Shown: positions 42,792 through 51,464 of the stretch, in pieces
Position numbering within the stretch: position 1 is the stretch's first letter
Layout: every line of letters starts with the position of its first letter
Assembly (NCBI RefSeq): GCF_004000945.1
Contig: NZ_BIMF01000015.1
Span: forward strand, 1-64,000
Origin: Paenibacillus lautus NBRC 15380
GTDB lineage: Bacteria; Bacillota; Bacilli; Paenibacillales; Paenibacillaceae
Length of the DNA: 64,000 nucleotides
Reading direction: 5' to 3'
Position numbers and translations under genes: made by a program
The notes under the pieces: model-generated
Databases searched by the model: none
Told to the model about the DNA's origin: nothing
The model's input: only the letters and a program-made list of their open reading frames with translations

Positions 42792-43421
42792 CTACAGTAA
42801 AGAGATCAATTGGCTGCCGTACTGGAGCTCACCGCGATTCTGCTTGCAGACCTCCAAATTGATAATGGGGTCAGGAAGCGTCGGGTCGCTGTGGATCGCC
42901 AGTGCGAAATGCTCCTCGGCCTTCCCTTGTTGTCCATTCAACACCTCGATGCAACCCAGCGCATTATAGATCATCGCCCGCATCTTCTTGTTGTCTGCCA
43001 TGGGCAGGATGGACACCAATACATCGGAAGCTGGTATGGTTTGCCCCAAATAAAGATGGGACATGGCAATATACAGCTTGATCAGAAGGCTATCCGGAAA
43101 TACCGTGGCGGCCGCCTCAAATTGCTGTATGGCCGGCTGGAACATCAACAACTTGTAATAACCTTGACCGCGAATGAATGCATCAAGCTGCAGTTCAGGC
43201 GCTTCGGTCGGTGGAAAAACAGGTGGAGAAGCGGCACTCTCGCGGAAAATGGCCATCTTCTCTTCAAAATGGAGCCATTCCTCGATAATACCCTCGCTCA
43301 TGCTTTTGAGCATGTTCCAGTTTTGTACCAGCGCCTGTTTTTGGGGACCTTGAGCAGAAGGGTAATGCTTCACAATTTCATCTAACATGTTGTTCATTTC
43401 AGCGAATACATGTTGAAACAT
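42792..43421 (-). CDS. Tetratricopeptide-repeat protein
   Basis: A 209-aa cytoplasmic protein. The N-terminal third is helical and charged; from about residue 85 TPR-like pairs follow (GQGYYKLLMFQPAIQQFEAA, ALGCIEVLNGQQGKAEEHFA). No catalytic motif; probably a protein-protein adaptor. GGGTGGGATGCAGCT precedes the ATG. It stands between panD and dinG on the same strand with hairpin terminators on both sides, so it is probably transcribed alone. Specific function unknown. Confidence 0.75.
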   Translation of the reverse strand: MFQHVFAEMNNMLDEIVKHYPSAQGPQKQALVQNWNMLKSMSEGIIEEWLHFEEKMAIFRESAASPPVFPPTEAPELQLDAFIRGQGYYKLLMFQPAIQQFEAAATVFPDSLLIKLYIAMSHLYLGQTIPASDVLVSILPMADNKKMRAMIYNALGCIEVLNGQQGKAEEHFALAIHSDPTLPDPIINLEVCKQNRGELQYGSQLISLL

Positions 43422-43442
43422 AGCTGCATCCCACCCTTAGCG

Positions 43443-43480
43443 GAAAAATGAGATCAGTGCGTCGACCTGAACTCATTTTC
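43443..43480 (-). terminator. Terminator after panD
   Basis: Arms 43445-43457 and 43467-43479 (AAAATGAG-A-TCAG against CTGA-A-CTCATTTT), 9-nt loop, U5 on the minus strand. Confidence 0.7.
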
Positions 43481-43542
43481 TGTAGAAGACGGTCTTTTCA
43501 TCCCTTTAGGGTCCCGACACATTTTGGTTCTTAGGAGTCCTC

Positions 43543-43926
43543 TTAGAGAACCGCGGCGTGAACTTCTCGATATTCCGTCGTAACCGGCTTATTCAATTCG
43601 TCAACGATCACGACCGTTGGGGTGTGATTGTCGTATTCCTCTTTGGACATCATGGCGTAAGAAATGATAATGACGTTGTCGCCGGGCTGTACAAGCCGTG
43701 CGGCTGCCCCGTTCAAGCAGATAACGCCGCTGCCCCGTTCGCCTTTGATTACGTACGTTTCCAAACGAGCGCCATTGTTATTGTTCACGATTTGAACTTT
43801 TTCATTCTCTAGAAGATCTGCAGCCTCCATTAAATCCTCATCAATGGTAATGCTGCCCACATAGTTCAGATTGGCTTCCGTCACCGTTGCACGGTGGATT
43901 TTGGATTTCATCATTGTTCTAAACAT
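43543..43926 (-). CDS. panD: Aspartate 1-decarboxylase precursor
   Basis: A 127-aa pyruvoyl enzyme making beta-alanine for pantothenate. The self-cleavage site is Gly-Ser in NYVGSITIDEDLM, with the conserved Tyr just before. Other signatures are KSKIHRATVTEANL, NGARLETYVIKGERGSG and NGAAARLVQPGDNVIIISYA. GGGGG precedes the ATG. It overlaps the 3' end of panC by 8 nt; last gene of panBCD. Confidence 0.96.
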   Translation of the reverse strand: MFRTMMKSKIHRATVTEANLNYVGSITIDEDLMEAADLLENEKVQIVNNNNGARLETYVIKGERGSGVICLNGAAARLVQPGDNVIIISYAMMSKEEYDNHTPTVVIVDELNKPVTTEYREVHAAVL

Positions 43927-44809
43927 GGGATCCCCCTACTTTTGGTTGAAGTAACGCATTGTCAATGAGACGGGTGCGGCCAAAACGTACCGCCAGCGCC
44001 ATAATGACGGTTCTGTCTTCATCCGATATGCGATATGAATCTTCCACTGGAACAAGTTCCGGGAAAGTGAGCAATTCTGCATAATCAATATCAGCGAGCG
44101 GGGACCGGGATATATACTCCCGAAGATGAGCACGGATCTCTCCTGCCGTCGCCGCTTGTCCCTGCCGGATTGCCTCCTGAGCGGTCCGCAGAGAGCCCGA
44201 CAGCACAAGTGCCTGTTCCCGCTCTTCCGGCTTCAGATACACGTTGCGCGAGCTTAGAGCAAGGCCGTCAGATTCGCGGATGATCGGACAAGGCACGATG
44301 GTCACATCCATGTTCAAATCCTGTACCATCTGCTCAATCACGGCCACCTGCTGGGCATCCTTCATGCCGAAGAATGCATAGTCAGGTTTTACGATATTAA
44401 ACAATTTGTTAACAACCGTGGTAACACCGTCAAAATGTCCGGGACGGGAGGCCCCGCACAACAAAGACGTAATTTCCGATACGGCGATCTTGGTTTTGGT
44501 CGGCTGAGGATACATTTCGTGAACCGAGGGAATAAAAACCACATTTACTCCTTCGGATTCCGCCAACGCCAAATCGCGTGCCTCATCCCGAGGGTAGGTC
44601 TCATAATCCTCACCCGGTCCGAATTGAATCGGATTGACAAAGATACTGACGACCACCGTACCTGCCATTTCTCGCGCCTTACGCATCAGGCTGGCGTGTC
44701 CTTCATGCAAATAACCCATCGTAGGCACAAGTCCTACCGGACCACTGCCGGATTCCCGGCGGTCCTGGAGCTCTGATCTTAATTCCGCAATGGTGCGAAT
44801 CACTTTCAT
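43919..44809 (-). CDS. panC: Pantothenate synthetase
   Basis: A 296-aa ligase joining pantoate and beta-alanine with ATP. Nucleotidyltransferase motifs: VPTMGYLHEGHASLMRKA (HIGH-like HEGH) and PIIRESDGLALSSRNVYL (KMSKS-like region). Also FVNPIQFGPGEDYETYPRD and YAFFGMKDAQQVAVI. The ATG overlaps the panB stop (ATGA) and follows AAAGGTGG by 10 nt. Confidence 0.96.
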   Translation of the reverse strand: MKVIRTIAELRSELQDRRESGSGPVGLVPTMGYLHEGHASLMRKAREMAGTVVVSIFVNPIQFGPGEDYETYPRDEARDLALAESEGVNVVFIPSVHEMYPQPTKTKIAVSEITSLLCGASRPGHFDGVTTVVNKLFNIVKPDYAFFGMKDAQQVAVIEQMVQDLNMDVTIVPCPIIRESDGLALSSRNVYLKPEEREQALVLSGSLRTAQEAIRQGQAATAGEIRAHLREYISRSPLADIDYAELLTFPELVPVEDSYRISDEDRTVIMALAVRFGRTRLIDNALLQPKVGGSHV

Positions 44810-45693
44810 GATGTCGTGCCCACCTTTTCCTTTTTGCTTCCATATAAAGTTGTTGTTGTTTCTGAACCTGCATGATTCTCAGCCTTGAAGACATGCTCCT
44901 CTGCCGGGAATGAGCGGTCCTTTACTTCCTTCACATACTGCGTGATGCCTTCACGGATGACGGAGCCGACATCGGCGTATGTTTTTACAAAGCGTTTGTC
45001 CCGATAGGGAGACGCGTATTTCAATATATCATGGAATACCAGAACTTGACCGTCGCAGTAACGACCAGCTCCGATGCCAATTGTCGGTATGCTCAGCGCT
45101 TTGGATATTTCCGCCGCTGCCTCTTCCGTAACCAGCTCCAATACAATTGCGAATGCTCCAGCCGCTTCAAGTGCCTTTGCATCATTCATGAGCCGCTGCG
45201 CGTCTTGGGCATCCTTGCCTTGAATGCGGTAGCCTCCAATCTGATTCACCGACTGAGGCGTCAGTCCGATGTGGCCCAGTACCGGTACGCCGGACTGCAC
45301 GATCCGTTTCACGGTGCCGGCGATTTCTTCGCCGCCCTCCATTTTCACCGCATGCGCATGGCCTTCCTGCATCAATCTCCGCACCCCGCGAAGACTTTCA
45401 TCAATATCTCCGTGATAGGTCATAAACGGCATATCCGCGACGATGAAAGTGTCCTCCGCTCCACGAGCAACGGCACGGGTATGGTATACCATGTCGTCAA
45501 GCGTTACCGGAATTGTGGAATTATAGCCGAGCACGACATTGCCGAGGGAATCGCCTACCAATATCATATCAATATCCGCTTCCTCTGCCAGCTTGGCGGA
45601 AGGATAATCGTACGCGGTCAGCATGGTGATCGGTACACCCTTCTTCTTCATGTTCTTCATCTTCACGATGTTCAGTGGTTGTTTGCCTGCCAT
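44806..45693 (-). CDS. panB: 3-methyl-2-oxobutanoate hydroxymethyltransferase
   Basis: A 295-aa TIM-barrel enzyme that adds a hydroxymethyl group to ketoisovalerate, the first step to pantoate. Signatures: VGDSLGNVVLGYNSTIPVTL, ADMPFMTYHGD, KMEGGEE, GHIGLTPQSVNQIGGYRIQG. The start at 45693 (MAGKQPLN) follows AAAGGAGG by 10 nt. The C-terminal tail is a little longer than usual. It is preceded by a structured leader ending in a terminator (45734-45939), so expression is probably attenuated. Confidence 0.96.
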   Translation of the reverse strand: MAGKQPLNIVKMKNMKKKGVPITMLTAYDYPSAKLAEEADIDMILVGDSLGNVVLGYNSTIPVTLDDMVYHTRAVARGAEDTFIVADMPFMTYHGDIDESLRGVRRLMQEGHAHAVKMEGGEEIAGTVKRIVQSGVPVLGHIGLTPQSVNQIGGYRIQGKDAQDAQRLMNDAKALEAAGAFAIVLELVTEEAAAEISKALSIPTIGIGAGRYCDGQVLVFHDILKYASPYRDKRFVKTYADVGSVIREGITQYVKEVKDRSFPAEEHVFKAENHAGSETTTTLYGSKKEKVGTTS

Positions 45694-45733
45694 TGTGACA
45701 CAGCCTCCTTTGTGTAAATAAGTTAGACACAAT

Positions 45734-45766
45734 AAAAAAACCTTTTAGCACATACTTGCTAAAAAG
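45734..45766 (-). terminator. Terminator within the panB leader
   Basis: Ten-bp stem (45757-45766 with 45741-45750, one G-U pair), 6-nt loop, then seven U (45734-45740). It ends only about 23 nt before the panB ribosome site, so panB must be read through it. Confidence 0.85.
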
Positions 45767-45939
45767 TCCGAAAGGCAAAAAAGAGTCACTCGCGATCGTC
45801 CCTTCTGTCTCGGTCCTTTCGGCTCAGAGCAGAATCCAACGTAACCGGCATAACAGTTATGAAGGTGTTCTAAAAAAAGTAATACATTTCATTACCAATT
45901 GCTGCAGAGTGCAATTCGCTCATGGCGATACCGCCTCTT
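45767..45939 (-). promoter_or_regulatory. Structured panB leader, candidate pan RNA motif/attenuator
   Basis: From a predicted start near 45939 to the terminator the minus strand can form a series of hairpins: GGCG-GTAT-CGCC, AATTGC with GCAATT, GTAAT with ATTAC followed by T7, CATAAC-T-GTTATG, and a long-range CCGAAAGG (45815-45822) with CCTTTCGG (45768-45775) enclosing 39 nt. A conserved RNA called the pan motif is known upstream of panB in Bacillota including Paenibacillus; this leader is in the right place, but I cannot confirm a match to its consensus from memory. Confidence 0.5.
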
Positions 45940-45945
45940 GGTCAT

Positions 45946-45974
45946 AGTATAACAAATTTGAGCCACGATTTCAC
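45946..45974 (-). promoter_or_regulatory. Candidate sigma-A promoter of panBCD
   Basis: Minus strand GTGAAA (45969-45974), 17-bp spacer, TATACT (45946-45951), directly behind the birA stop. It gives a leader of about 245 nt before panB. Confidence 0.5.
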
Positions 45975-45984
45975 CATGTTTCAT

Positions 45985-46974
45985 TTACCTGGTATTAAAA
46001 AGAATATCACCGGAGTATACGGGGATCAGCTCATCATCTTGGTTGCGAACCAGCAGCGCACCATCTCGGTTGAGTCCTGTGGCAATCCCGCTAAAACGTT
46101 CACGGGCCGTCTGAACTTGAACTTCCCTGCCCACCGTGCCGGATAAAGCTTCCCAGAGAGAGGCTATAGGTTCGAAGCCCTGCTCGTTGTACAATTCATA
46201 TAAAACCTCCATCTCCGCCATGATGGCTTGGATCAGCTCTGTCCGGTTGACGGTTGCTCCGCCAGCCATGCGAATCGAAGTCGCAACGCTGCGAAGTTCC
46301 TCCGGAAAATCCGACTCTTTCAGATTGGCGCTGATTCCGATACCGGCAATGCAGTAGCGCACCCTTTCGTCTTCTGTTGCAGACTCCAGCAGGATGCCGC
46401 AAACCTTTTTGCCCTGAAACAGAATGTCGTTTGGCCATTTGATATCGGTCTGCACACCTGCGCACTTCGTGATCGCACGGCATACCGCTACGCCTGTCAA
46501 CAAGGTGAGCTGTTGGGTTAAATGCAGCGGTTGCTTCGGTCTGAGCACCAGGCTCATCCATATGCCTTTGCCTCTGGGGGAGTGGAATTTCCTTCCCATT
46601 CTCCCGCGTCCGCCCGTCTGCTCTTCCGAGATCACAAGCGTGCCTTCGGCTGCTCCTTCTTCCGCCAATTGCCGGGCATCTTCCTGAGTTGACGTCGTCT
46701 TGTCAAGCAGCTTCAGCGGTTTACCGAAGATTTGACTGGTCATCCCCGCTGTCAGTTGTTCCACGCTCAGTTTGTCCGGTTCATCCATCATGCGGTAGCC
46801 AAGCCGCGGAACGGCCTCGAAATCATAACCCAAATGACGGAGCTTATTGATCTGCTTCCATACGGCCGTCCGGCTGATGGACAATTTACGGCTGATCTCT
46901 TCTCCGGACAAAAATTGGCCGGAATGCTCCTGGAACATTTTCAGAAGTGCATTGTCTTGATCATAATCCTTCAT
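45985..46974 (-). CDS. birA: Biotin-[acetyl-CoA-carboxylase] ligase and biotin repressor
   Basis: A 329-aa bifunctional protein: N-terminal winged helix (FLSGEEISRKLSISRTAVWK, residues about 18-60) then the ligase domain with the biotinyl-AMP loop GGRGRMGRKFHSP, WPNDILFQGKKVCGILLE and a C-terminal SH3-like domain. It attaches biotin to carrier proteins and can repress biotin genes. GGGTGG lies 9 nt before the ATG. Its ATG is 14 nt inside the end of cca, as in B. subtilis order (cca-birA-panBCD). Confidence 0.95.
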   Translation of the reverse strand: MKDYDQDNALLKMFQEHSGQFLSGEEISRKLSISRTAVWKQINKLRHLGYDFEAVPRLGYRMMDEPDKLSVEQLTAGMTSQIFGKPLKLLDKTTSTQEDARQLAEEGAAEGTLVISEEQTGGRGRMGRKFHSPRGKGIWMSLVLRPKQPLHLTQQLTLLTGVAVCRAITKCAGVQTDIKWPNDILFQGKKVCGILLESATEDERVRYCIAGIGISANLKESDFPEELRSVATSIRMAGGATVNRTELIQAIMAEMEVLYELYNEQGFEPIASLWEALSGTVGREVQVQTARERFSGIATGLNRDGALLVRNQDDELIPVYSGDILFNTR

Positions 46975-48259
46975 TATGAATTACCACCCGCTTTGCTTCT
47001 TCAATCAACGATTCCTTATCGTTGTTAATTAAACCTGCCGCCGCTTTCTCCAGCAATTGCCCGAGAAGTTCTCCAAGCCATGGGCCCCCCCGCTTGTCCA
47101 GCGACTCTAGCAATTCGTTTCCGGTGATGGCCAAATCCTTCAAACTCCGAATTCGGAGCTCCCGGAGCCAACCGTCAAGCTGTTCGATTAAACGTAGCGA
47201 GGCAGAGGCCGCTCCCGTTTGATTCAACGCCATCTGCAGTTGCAACCAGCCTTGAGCTGCCTCGGCTCCGTGGACAAGGACCAGCTTAATCCATTTGTGC
47301 CTGACGTTCTCGGTATCTTCCTCTTCCTGCTCTTGCAGATAGGACTCATGAAGCGCGAGCAGTTTAACGATGGCTTCCCGCTGCTTATTGGAGAATGTCC
47401 ACGATCGCAGCAGCCCCTCTGCTTCCTGGGCTGAAATGCCGCAGGCAAGCAGCAGCAGCGTCCAGCGGATCGTAGAATGCTCCGGCTCGATCCCACTCAT
47501 GGCTTCTATCGCCTTCGTGTCATGTCCGGTATACGGAAACGGCGCTTTCATTCGGGCGTACAAACCGCTGCGGACAAACATCTCCAACCCGCGCAATGGG
47601 GCCGGTCCAGTCAAAATCTTTTCAAATTCACTGCGGATGCGCTCCATCGCAATCCAGCTTAAGGTGTCTCTCTCCGAGAGAATCCCCCTCCATGTATGCT
47701 GCGCGATGGAGAAACCGAACACGGAGGCGAAACGGATGCAGCGAACCATGCGCAGGGCGTCTTCACGGAAACGGAGACGCGCATCGCCTACGCAGCGGAT
47801 CACCTGCCTATCAATATCCGCTCGTCCGCCAAACGGATCCACCCAGGATCCATCAATCCCTCGAGCCATTGCATTCATCGTAAAATCGCGCCGTCTCAAA
47901 TCTTCCTTCACTTCTCGGACGAAAGCAACTTCCGTTGGATGACGGTGATCCGCATAACCGCTCTCCACGCGATACGTCGTCACTTCGAAAGACTGGCCTT
48001 CCATCAGCACCGTCACGGTCCCATGCTTGATTCCTGTAGGAATGACCTTGGGGAAGACGGAACAGGTGACTTCCGGCAAGGCGGAGGTGGTAATATCCAT
48101 ATCACTGACCCTGCGCCCCATGTATTCATCACGGACACAGCCCCCGACCCAATACGCTTCATGTCCATGTCGAAGCAGAGTCCGGATCACGTCCGCACTC
48201 CGCTCGGCCATATCGGGATCCGCGTTGCGCCATCGTATTGAATTAAACATATCTGCCAT
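46961..48259 (-). CDS. cca: CCA tRNA nucleotidyltransferase
   Basis: A 432-aa class II nucleotidyltransferase that adds CCA to tRNA 3' ends. Head domain: YWVGGCVRDEYMGRRVSDMD with the catalytic DMD, then RRDFTMNAMARG and RCVGDARLRFREDALRMVRC (ERxxxDxxR-like region), followed by the neck/body domains. No HD phosphohydrolase domain, as usual in Bacillota. The start could be MADMFN (48259) or MFNSIR (48250); GGGAAACT precedes the first. Overlaps birA. Confidence 0.93.
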   Translation of the reverse strand: MADMFNSIRWRNADPDMAERSADVIRTLLRHGHEAYWVGGCVRDEYMGRRVSDMDITTSALPEVTCSVFPKVIPTGIKHGTVTVLMEGQSFEVTTYRVESGYADHRHPTEVAFVREVKEDLRRRDFTMNAMARGIDGSWVDPFGGRADIDRQVIRCVGDARLRFREDALRMVRCIRFASVFGFSIAQHTWRGILSERDTLSWIAMERIRSEFEKILTGPAPLRGLEMFVRSGLYARMKAPFPYTGHDTKAIEAMSGIEPEHSTIRWTLLLLACGISAQEAEGLLRSWTFSNKQREAIVKLLALHESYLQEQEEEDTENVRHKWIKLVLVHGAEAAQGWLQLQMALNQTGAASASLRLIEQLDGWLRELRIRSLKDLAITGNELLESLDKRGGPWLGELLGQLLEKAAAGLINNDKESLIEEAKRVVIHNEGL

Positions 48260-48302
48260 AGTTTCCCGTTCCTTTATCCGAAAAACAACGAGAGGGTCGA
48301 GC

Positions 48303-49466
48303 TTAGCCGCAGACCGGCTTTAGCTCGCTAACCTCCCGTCCCAATACTCGGTAATATATTTCTTCGTACTTGCCCCGTATCAATTCATTGCAGAACATCG
48401 TCTTGGAACGATGCAGACAAGCCTTGCGCAGCCGCTCACTAAGGGCTTCGTCCTTTAATATTTCAAGCACATGCTGAGCCATCGAATAGGTGTCTCCGAT
48501 CGGTGCCAAATATCCGGTTTCGCCATGTGTAATCAATTCGGGAATCCCGCCTGCCGTGGAGCCGACAGTAGGCACTCCGCAAGCCATCGCTTCCAGAGCA
48601 ACCAGGCCAAAGCTTTCCTTTTCGGAGGGAAGCAGCAGCACATCCGCCATGGATATCACGTGCGCAATTTCATCTTGTTTGCCTAGGAAATGCACCTTGC
48701 TGCCGAGGCCCAGCTCATTGATCCGGCACTGGATTTTCGGAAGCTCGGGCCCTTCTCCGACAAGCAGCAGCTTCGCCGGCACCTGTTCCTGGACCTGAGC
48801 GAATATTTCCAACACATCAGCTACCCGTTTTACCGGACGGAAGTTGGAAATATGCATCAAAATCTTTTCATTCGGTTCTGCATAATCTTTACGCAGCGAT
48901 TCCGAATCCCGCGCATAGTACACCCGGGGATCCACAAAATTGTAGGTAAGGTCAATATCCCGGCTTATATCCAGCAGTTCCCGCGTTTCTCGGATGAGAT
49001 CCTGAGAAACAGCCGTAACGGCATCACTTTCATTAATGGCGAGCCGAATCAAGTCCTTCAGCGATTCATCCTGCGCCAGTACTGTGATATCGGTTCCGTG
49101 CAGCGTTGTGACGACCTTCAGCTGATCTCCGACCATCTGCTTCGCTAAGAAGGCACACACGGCATGCGGTACCGCATAGTGCACATGCAGCACGTCAAGC
49201 TGCTGCATTTTGGCTACCTGAGCCATCTTTGTCGCTAGCGACAGATCATATGGCGGGTATCGAAACACATAGTAGTCGTTCACTTCAACTTCATGATAAA
49301 AAATATTTTTATGGAAAGTCCCTAACCGGAACGGAATGCTGTGAGCAATAAAATGAACCTGGTGACCTTGCTCGGCCAGGAGTTTTCCCAGCTCTGTCGC
49401 CACCACGCCCGACCCGCCCAATGAAGGGTAACAGGTAATGCCGATTTTTAATGGTTGTTGATTCAT
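48303..49466 (-). CDS. bshA: N-acetyl-alpha-D-glucosaminyl L-malate synthase (bacillithiol)
   Basis: A 387-aa GT4 glycosyltransferase that joins GlcNAc to L-malate in the first step of bacillithiol synthesis. Signatures: ITCYPSLGGSGVVATELGKL, HAVCAFLAKQ, HGTDITVL, KEDSFGLVALEA-type region (SEKESFGLVALEAMACGVPT). AAAGGAGG precedes the ATG. It follows bshB1 by 31 bp, in the conserved mgsA-bshB1-bshA-cca-birA order. Confidence 0.95.
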   Translation of the reverse strand: MNQQPLKIGITCYPSLGGSGVVATELGKLLAEQGHQVHFIAHSIPFRLGTFHKNIFYHEVEVNDYYVFRYPPYDLSLATKMAQVAKMQQLDVLHVHYAVPHAVCAFLAKQMVGDQLKVVTTLHGTDITVLAQDESLKDLIRLAINESDAVTAVSQDLIRETRELLDISRDIDLTYNFVDPRVYYARDSESLRKDYAEPNEKILMHISNFRPVKRVADVLEIFAQVQEQVPAKLLLVGEGPELPKIQCRINELGLGSKVHFLGKQDEIAHVISMADVLLLPSEKESFGLVALEAMACGVPTVGSTAGGIPELITHGETGYLAPIGDTYSMAQHVLEILKDEALSERLRKACLHRSKTMFCNELIRGKYEEIYYRVLGREVSELKPVCG

Positions 49467-49497
49467 GTCAGGCCTCCTTTACGTACGCCTCTATATA

Positions 49498-50205
49498 TTA
49501 TGCCTGCTTGGAGCCGAATAGATGAACAACATACGGACTTTTACAAGCGAAGCCTTCTGCATAAGGAATAAGCCTGCGCGCTCCAAGCAGTGAATCCCTG
49601 GCCCGCACACGCTCTATGTACCCCTCTGTCAACGGAGTAGAGACTGCATCTTCTTCAGCCTTCTGGAACTGGGAACGATAGCTAAACAGGGCCTGCTCCT
49701 TGACGCCGTAATGATCCGTAACGTCAACGACGAGGTCCGTTCTTCCGATATCATTAATGAAATAAAAATAAAGCTCGTCCACCTTAACCGGCGGCTGCTC
49801 GGGCATGTAACGACGAAGTTTGGCATTAAATACCGCTTCCTCAACCAAACGGCTGCAAGCCACATGGTCCGGATGGCGATCCTCCCAGTAAGGAGCAAAC
49901 ACAATCGAGGGAGCAAACTTGCGAATCTCGGCCGTGACCCGTTCAATGTTCTCTGGCGTCACAAATAAACCGCGGTCCGGCAATCCCAGATTCGTACGGA
50001 CCTTGAGATCCAAAATCCGGGCAGCTTGCTCCGCCTCCTGCTTACGAATGTCGACGGTACCGTTAGACGACATCTCGGCCTGCGTCAGATCACAGATCCC
50101 GACCGACAGTCCAGCTGCCGTATGCTTCGCAATCGTTCCTGCCATTCCGATCTCGGCATCGTCTGCGTGTGCTCCGAAGATTAAGATGTCCAGTTGGCTG
50201 TTCAT
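49498..50205 (-). CDS. bshB1: Bacillithiol biosynthesis deacetylase
   Basis: A 235-aa PIG-L/LmbE-type zinc deacetylase that removes acetyl from GlcNAc-malate. Zinc motifs: FGAHADDAEIGMAGT (AHxDD) and EDRHPDHVACS (HPDH). Length and the LTQAEMSSNGTVDIRKQEAE segment fit BshB1. Its ATG shares one base with the mgsA stop (TAATG), so translation is coupled. Confidence 0.95.
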   Translation of the reverse strand: MNSQLDILIFGAHADDAEIGMAGTIAKHTAAGLSVGICDLTQAEMSSNGTVDIRKQEAEQAARILDLKVRTNLGLPDRGLFVTPENIERVTAEIRKFAPSIVFAPYWEDRHPDHVACSRLVEEAVFNAKLRRYMPEQPPVKVDELYFYFINDIGRTDLVVDVTDHYGVKEQALFSYRSQFQKAEEDAVSTPLTEGYIERVRARDSLLGARRLIPYAEGFACKSPYVVHLFGSKQA

Positions 50206-50624
50206 TAGCTATCCACACCCGGCTTGTATTTATGAACAAGTTCCCGCCATGCAAAATCGCCACGGTCCAGCGCTTTAACTAGAATCTCGGCCGTTGCCAC
50301 ATTAGTAGCAAGCGGAATTCCCTGCACGTCGCATAAACGAAGAAGTGCATTAATGTCCGGTTCATGAGGCTGCGCCATCAAAGGATCCCGTAAAAAAATG
50401 ATCAGATCCATCTCATTGTCCGCAACGAGTGCACCAATCTGCTGGTCGCCGCCAAGCGGCCCTGAAGCAAAACGGTGAATGCTGAGTTTGGTTTGCTCCA
50501 TAATACGGGTCCCCGTCGTTCCCGTTGAGTAAAGATTATGATCTTCGAATACATTTTCATATGCGATAACGAAATTGACCATTTCCTCTTTTTTACGATC
50601 ATGAGCGATAAATGCAATATTCAT
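50205..50624 (-). CDS. mgsA: Methylglyoxal synthase
   Basis: A 139-aa enzyme that converts dihydroxyacetone phosphate to methylglyoxal. Signatures: IAFIAHDRKKEEMVNF, STGTTGTRI, SGPLGGDQQIGA, IIFLRDPLMAQPHEPDINAL. Its coupling to bacillithiol genes makes sense since bacillithiol helps detoxify methylglyoxal. It lies 18 bp downstream of dapB. Confidence 0.95.
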   Translation of the reverse strand: MNIAFIAHDRKKEEMVNFVIAYENVFEDHNLYSTGTTGTRIMEQTKLSIHRFASGPLGGDQQIGALVADNEMDLIIFLRDPLMAQPHEPDINALLRLCDVQGIPLATNVATAEILVKALDRGDFAWRELVHKYKPGVDS

Positions 50625-50642
50625 AGTAATTTCTCCCCTATG

Positions 50643-51446
50643 TTAGTCAATAAAATGATCAAATCCATAGACCAAGCCGGTGTAACCCATTACCTTCTCT
50701 ATAGCCATCTTCACGCCCGGCATATAAGCTGCACGCTCATAAGAATCATGTCGGATCTTCAAGCTTTGTCCGTAACCGCCAAATATGACTTCCTGCTGGG
50801 CAAACACACCCGGCAGACGGACGCTGTGAATACGGAAGCCGTTATAATACCCGCCTCTGGCGCCCTCAATGACCTCTTCTTCCTTCGGATTGCCTTGGCG
50901 GATCTCCTCGCGGTTTGCAGCAATCATTTCGGCTGTTTTGATCGATGTTCCGGATGGCGCATCAAGCTTCTGGTCGCCATGGGTTTCAATGATTTCAACA
51001 TGAGGCAAATATTTGGCAGCCGAAGCGGCAAACTTCATCATCAGGATCGCTCCGATGGAAAAGTTCGGTGCAATCAAACCGCCGATATTCTGCTCCGTAC
51101 ACTGCTTGTCCAACTCTTCGATTTGCTCTGGCGTGAAGCCGGTTGTGCCCATGATCGGACGCACGCCGTGCTTAATGGCCAGAGCTGTGTTGCTATAGGC
51201 AAATTGCGGTGCTGTAAAATCAACCATGACATCCGGTTTCGTTTCGACGAGCGCCATCTCCAGATCGGACGTCACCGTAACGCCGCAGGCAGGAAGACCC
51301 ACAAGCGTTCCTGCATCAGCACCTGCATCCGATCGGCCGACAGCGGCAACCAGTTCCAGCTCCTGGTCGCCCAAAACAAGCTTCACTACTTCTTTACCCA
51401 TACGGCCGCCGGCACCGACGACCGCAACTGTCCATTTGTTTGCCAT
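50643..51446 (-). CDS. dapB: 4-hydroxy-tetrahydrodipicolinate reductase
   Basis: A 267-aa reductase of the lysine/diaminopimelate pathway. N-terminal Rossmann VAVVGAGGRMGKEVVKLVL; signatures DFTAPQFAYSN, GTTGFTPEQIEEL, APNFSIGAILMMKFA, ETHGDQKLDAPSGTS with the catalytic His and Lys region. GAGGACATGTAAAA precedes the ATG. It is in one run with the upstream TPR gene and downstream mgsA. Confidence 0.96.
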   Translation of the reverse strand: MANKWTVAVVGAGGRMGKEVVKLVLGDQELELVAAVGRSDAGADAGTLVGLPACGVTVTSDLEMALVETKPDVMVDFTAPQFAYSNTALAIKHGVRPIMGTTGFTPEQIEELDKQCTEQNIGGLIAPNFSIGAILMMKFAASAAKYLPHVEIIETHGDQKLDAPSGTSIKTAEMIAANREEIRQGNPKEEEVIEGARGGYYNGFRIHSVRLPGVFAQQEVIFGGYGQSLKIRHDSYERAAYMPGVKMAIEKVMGYTGLVYGFDHFID

Positions 51447-51464
51447 TTTTACATGTCCTCACTT

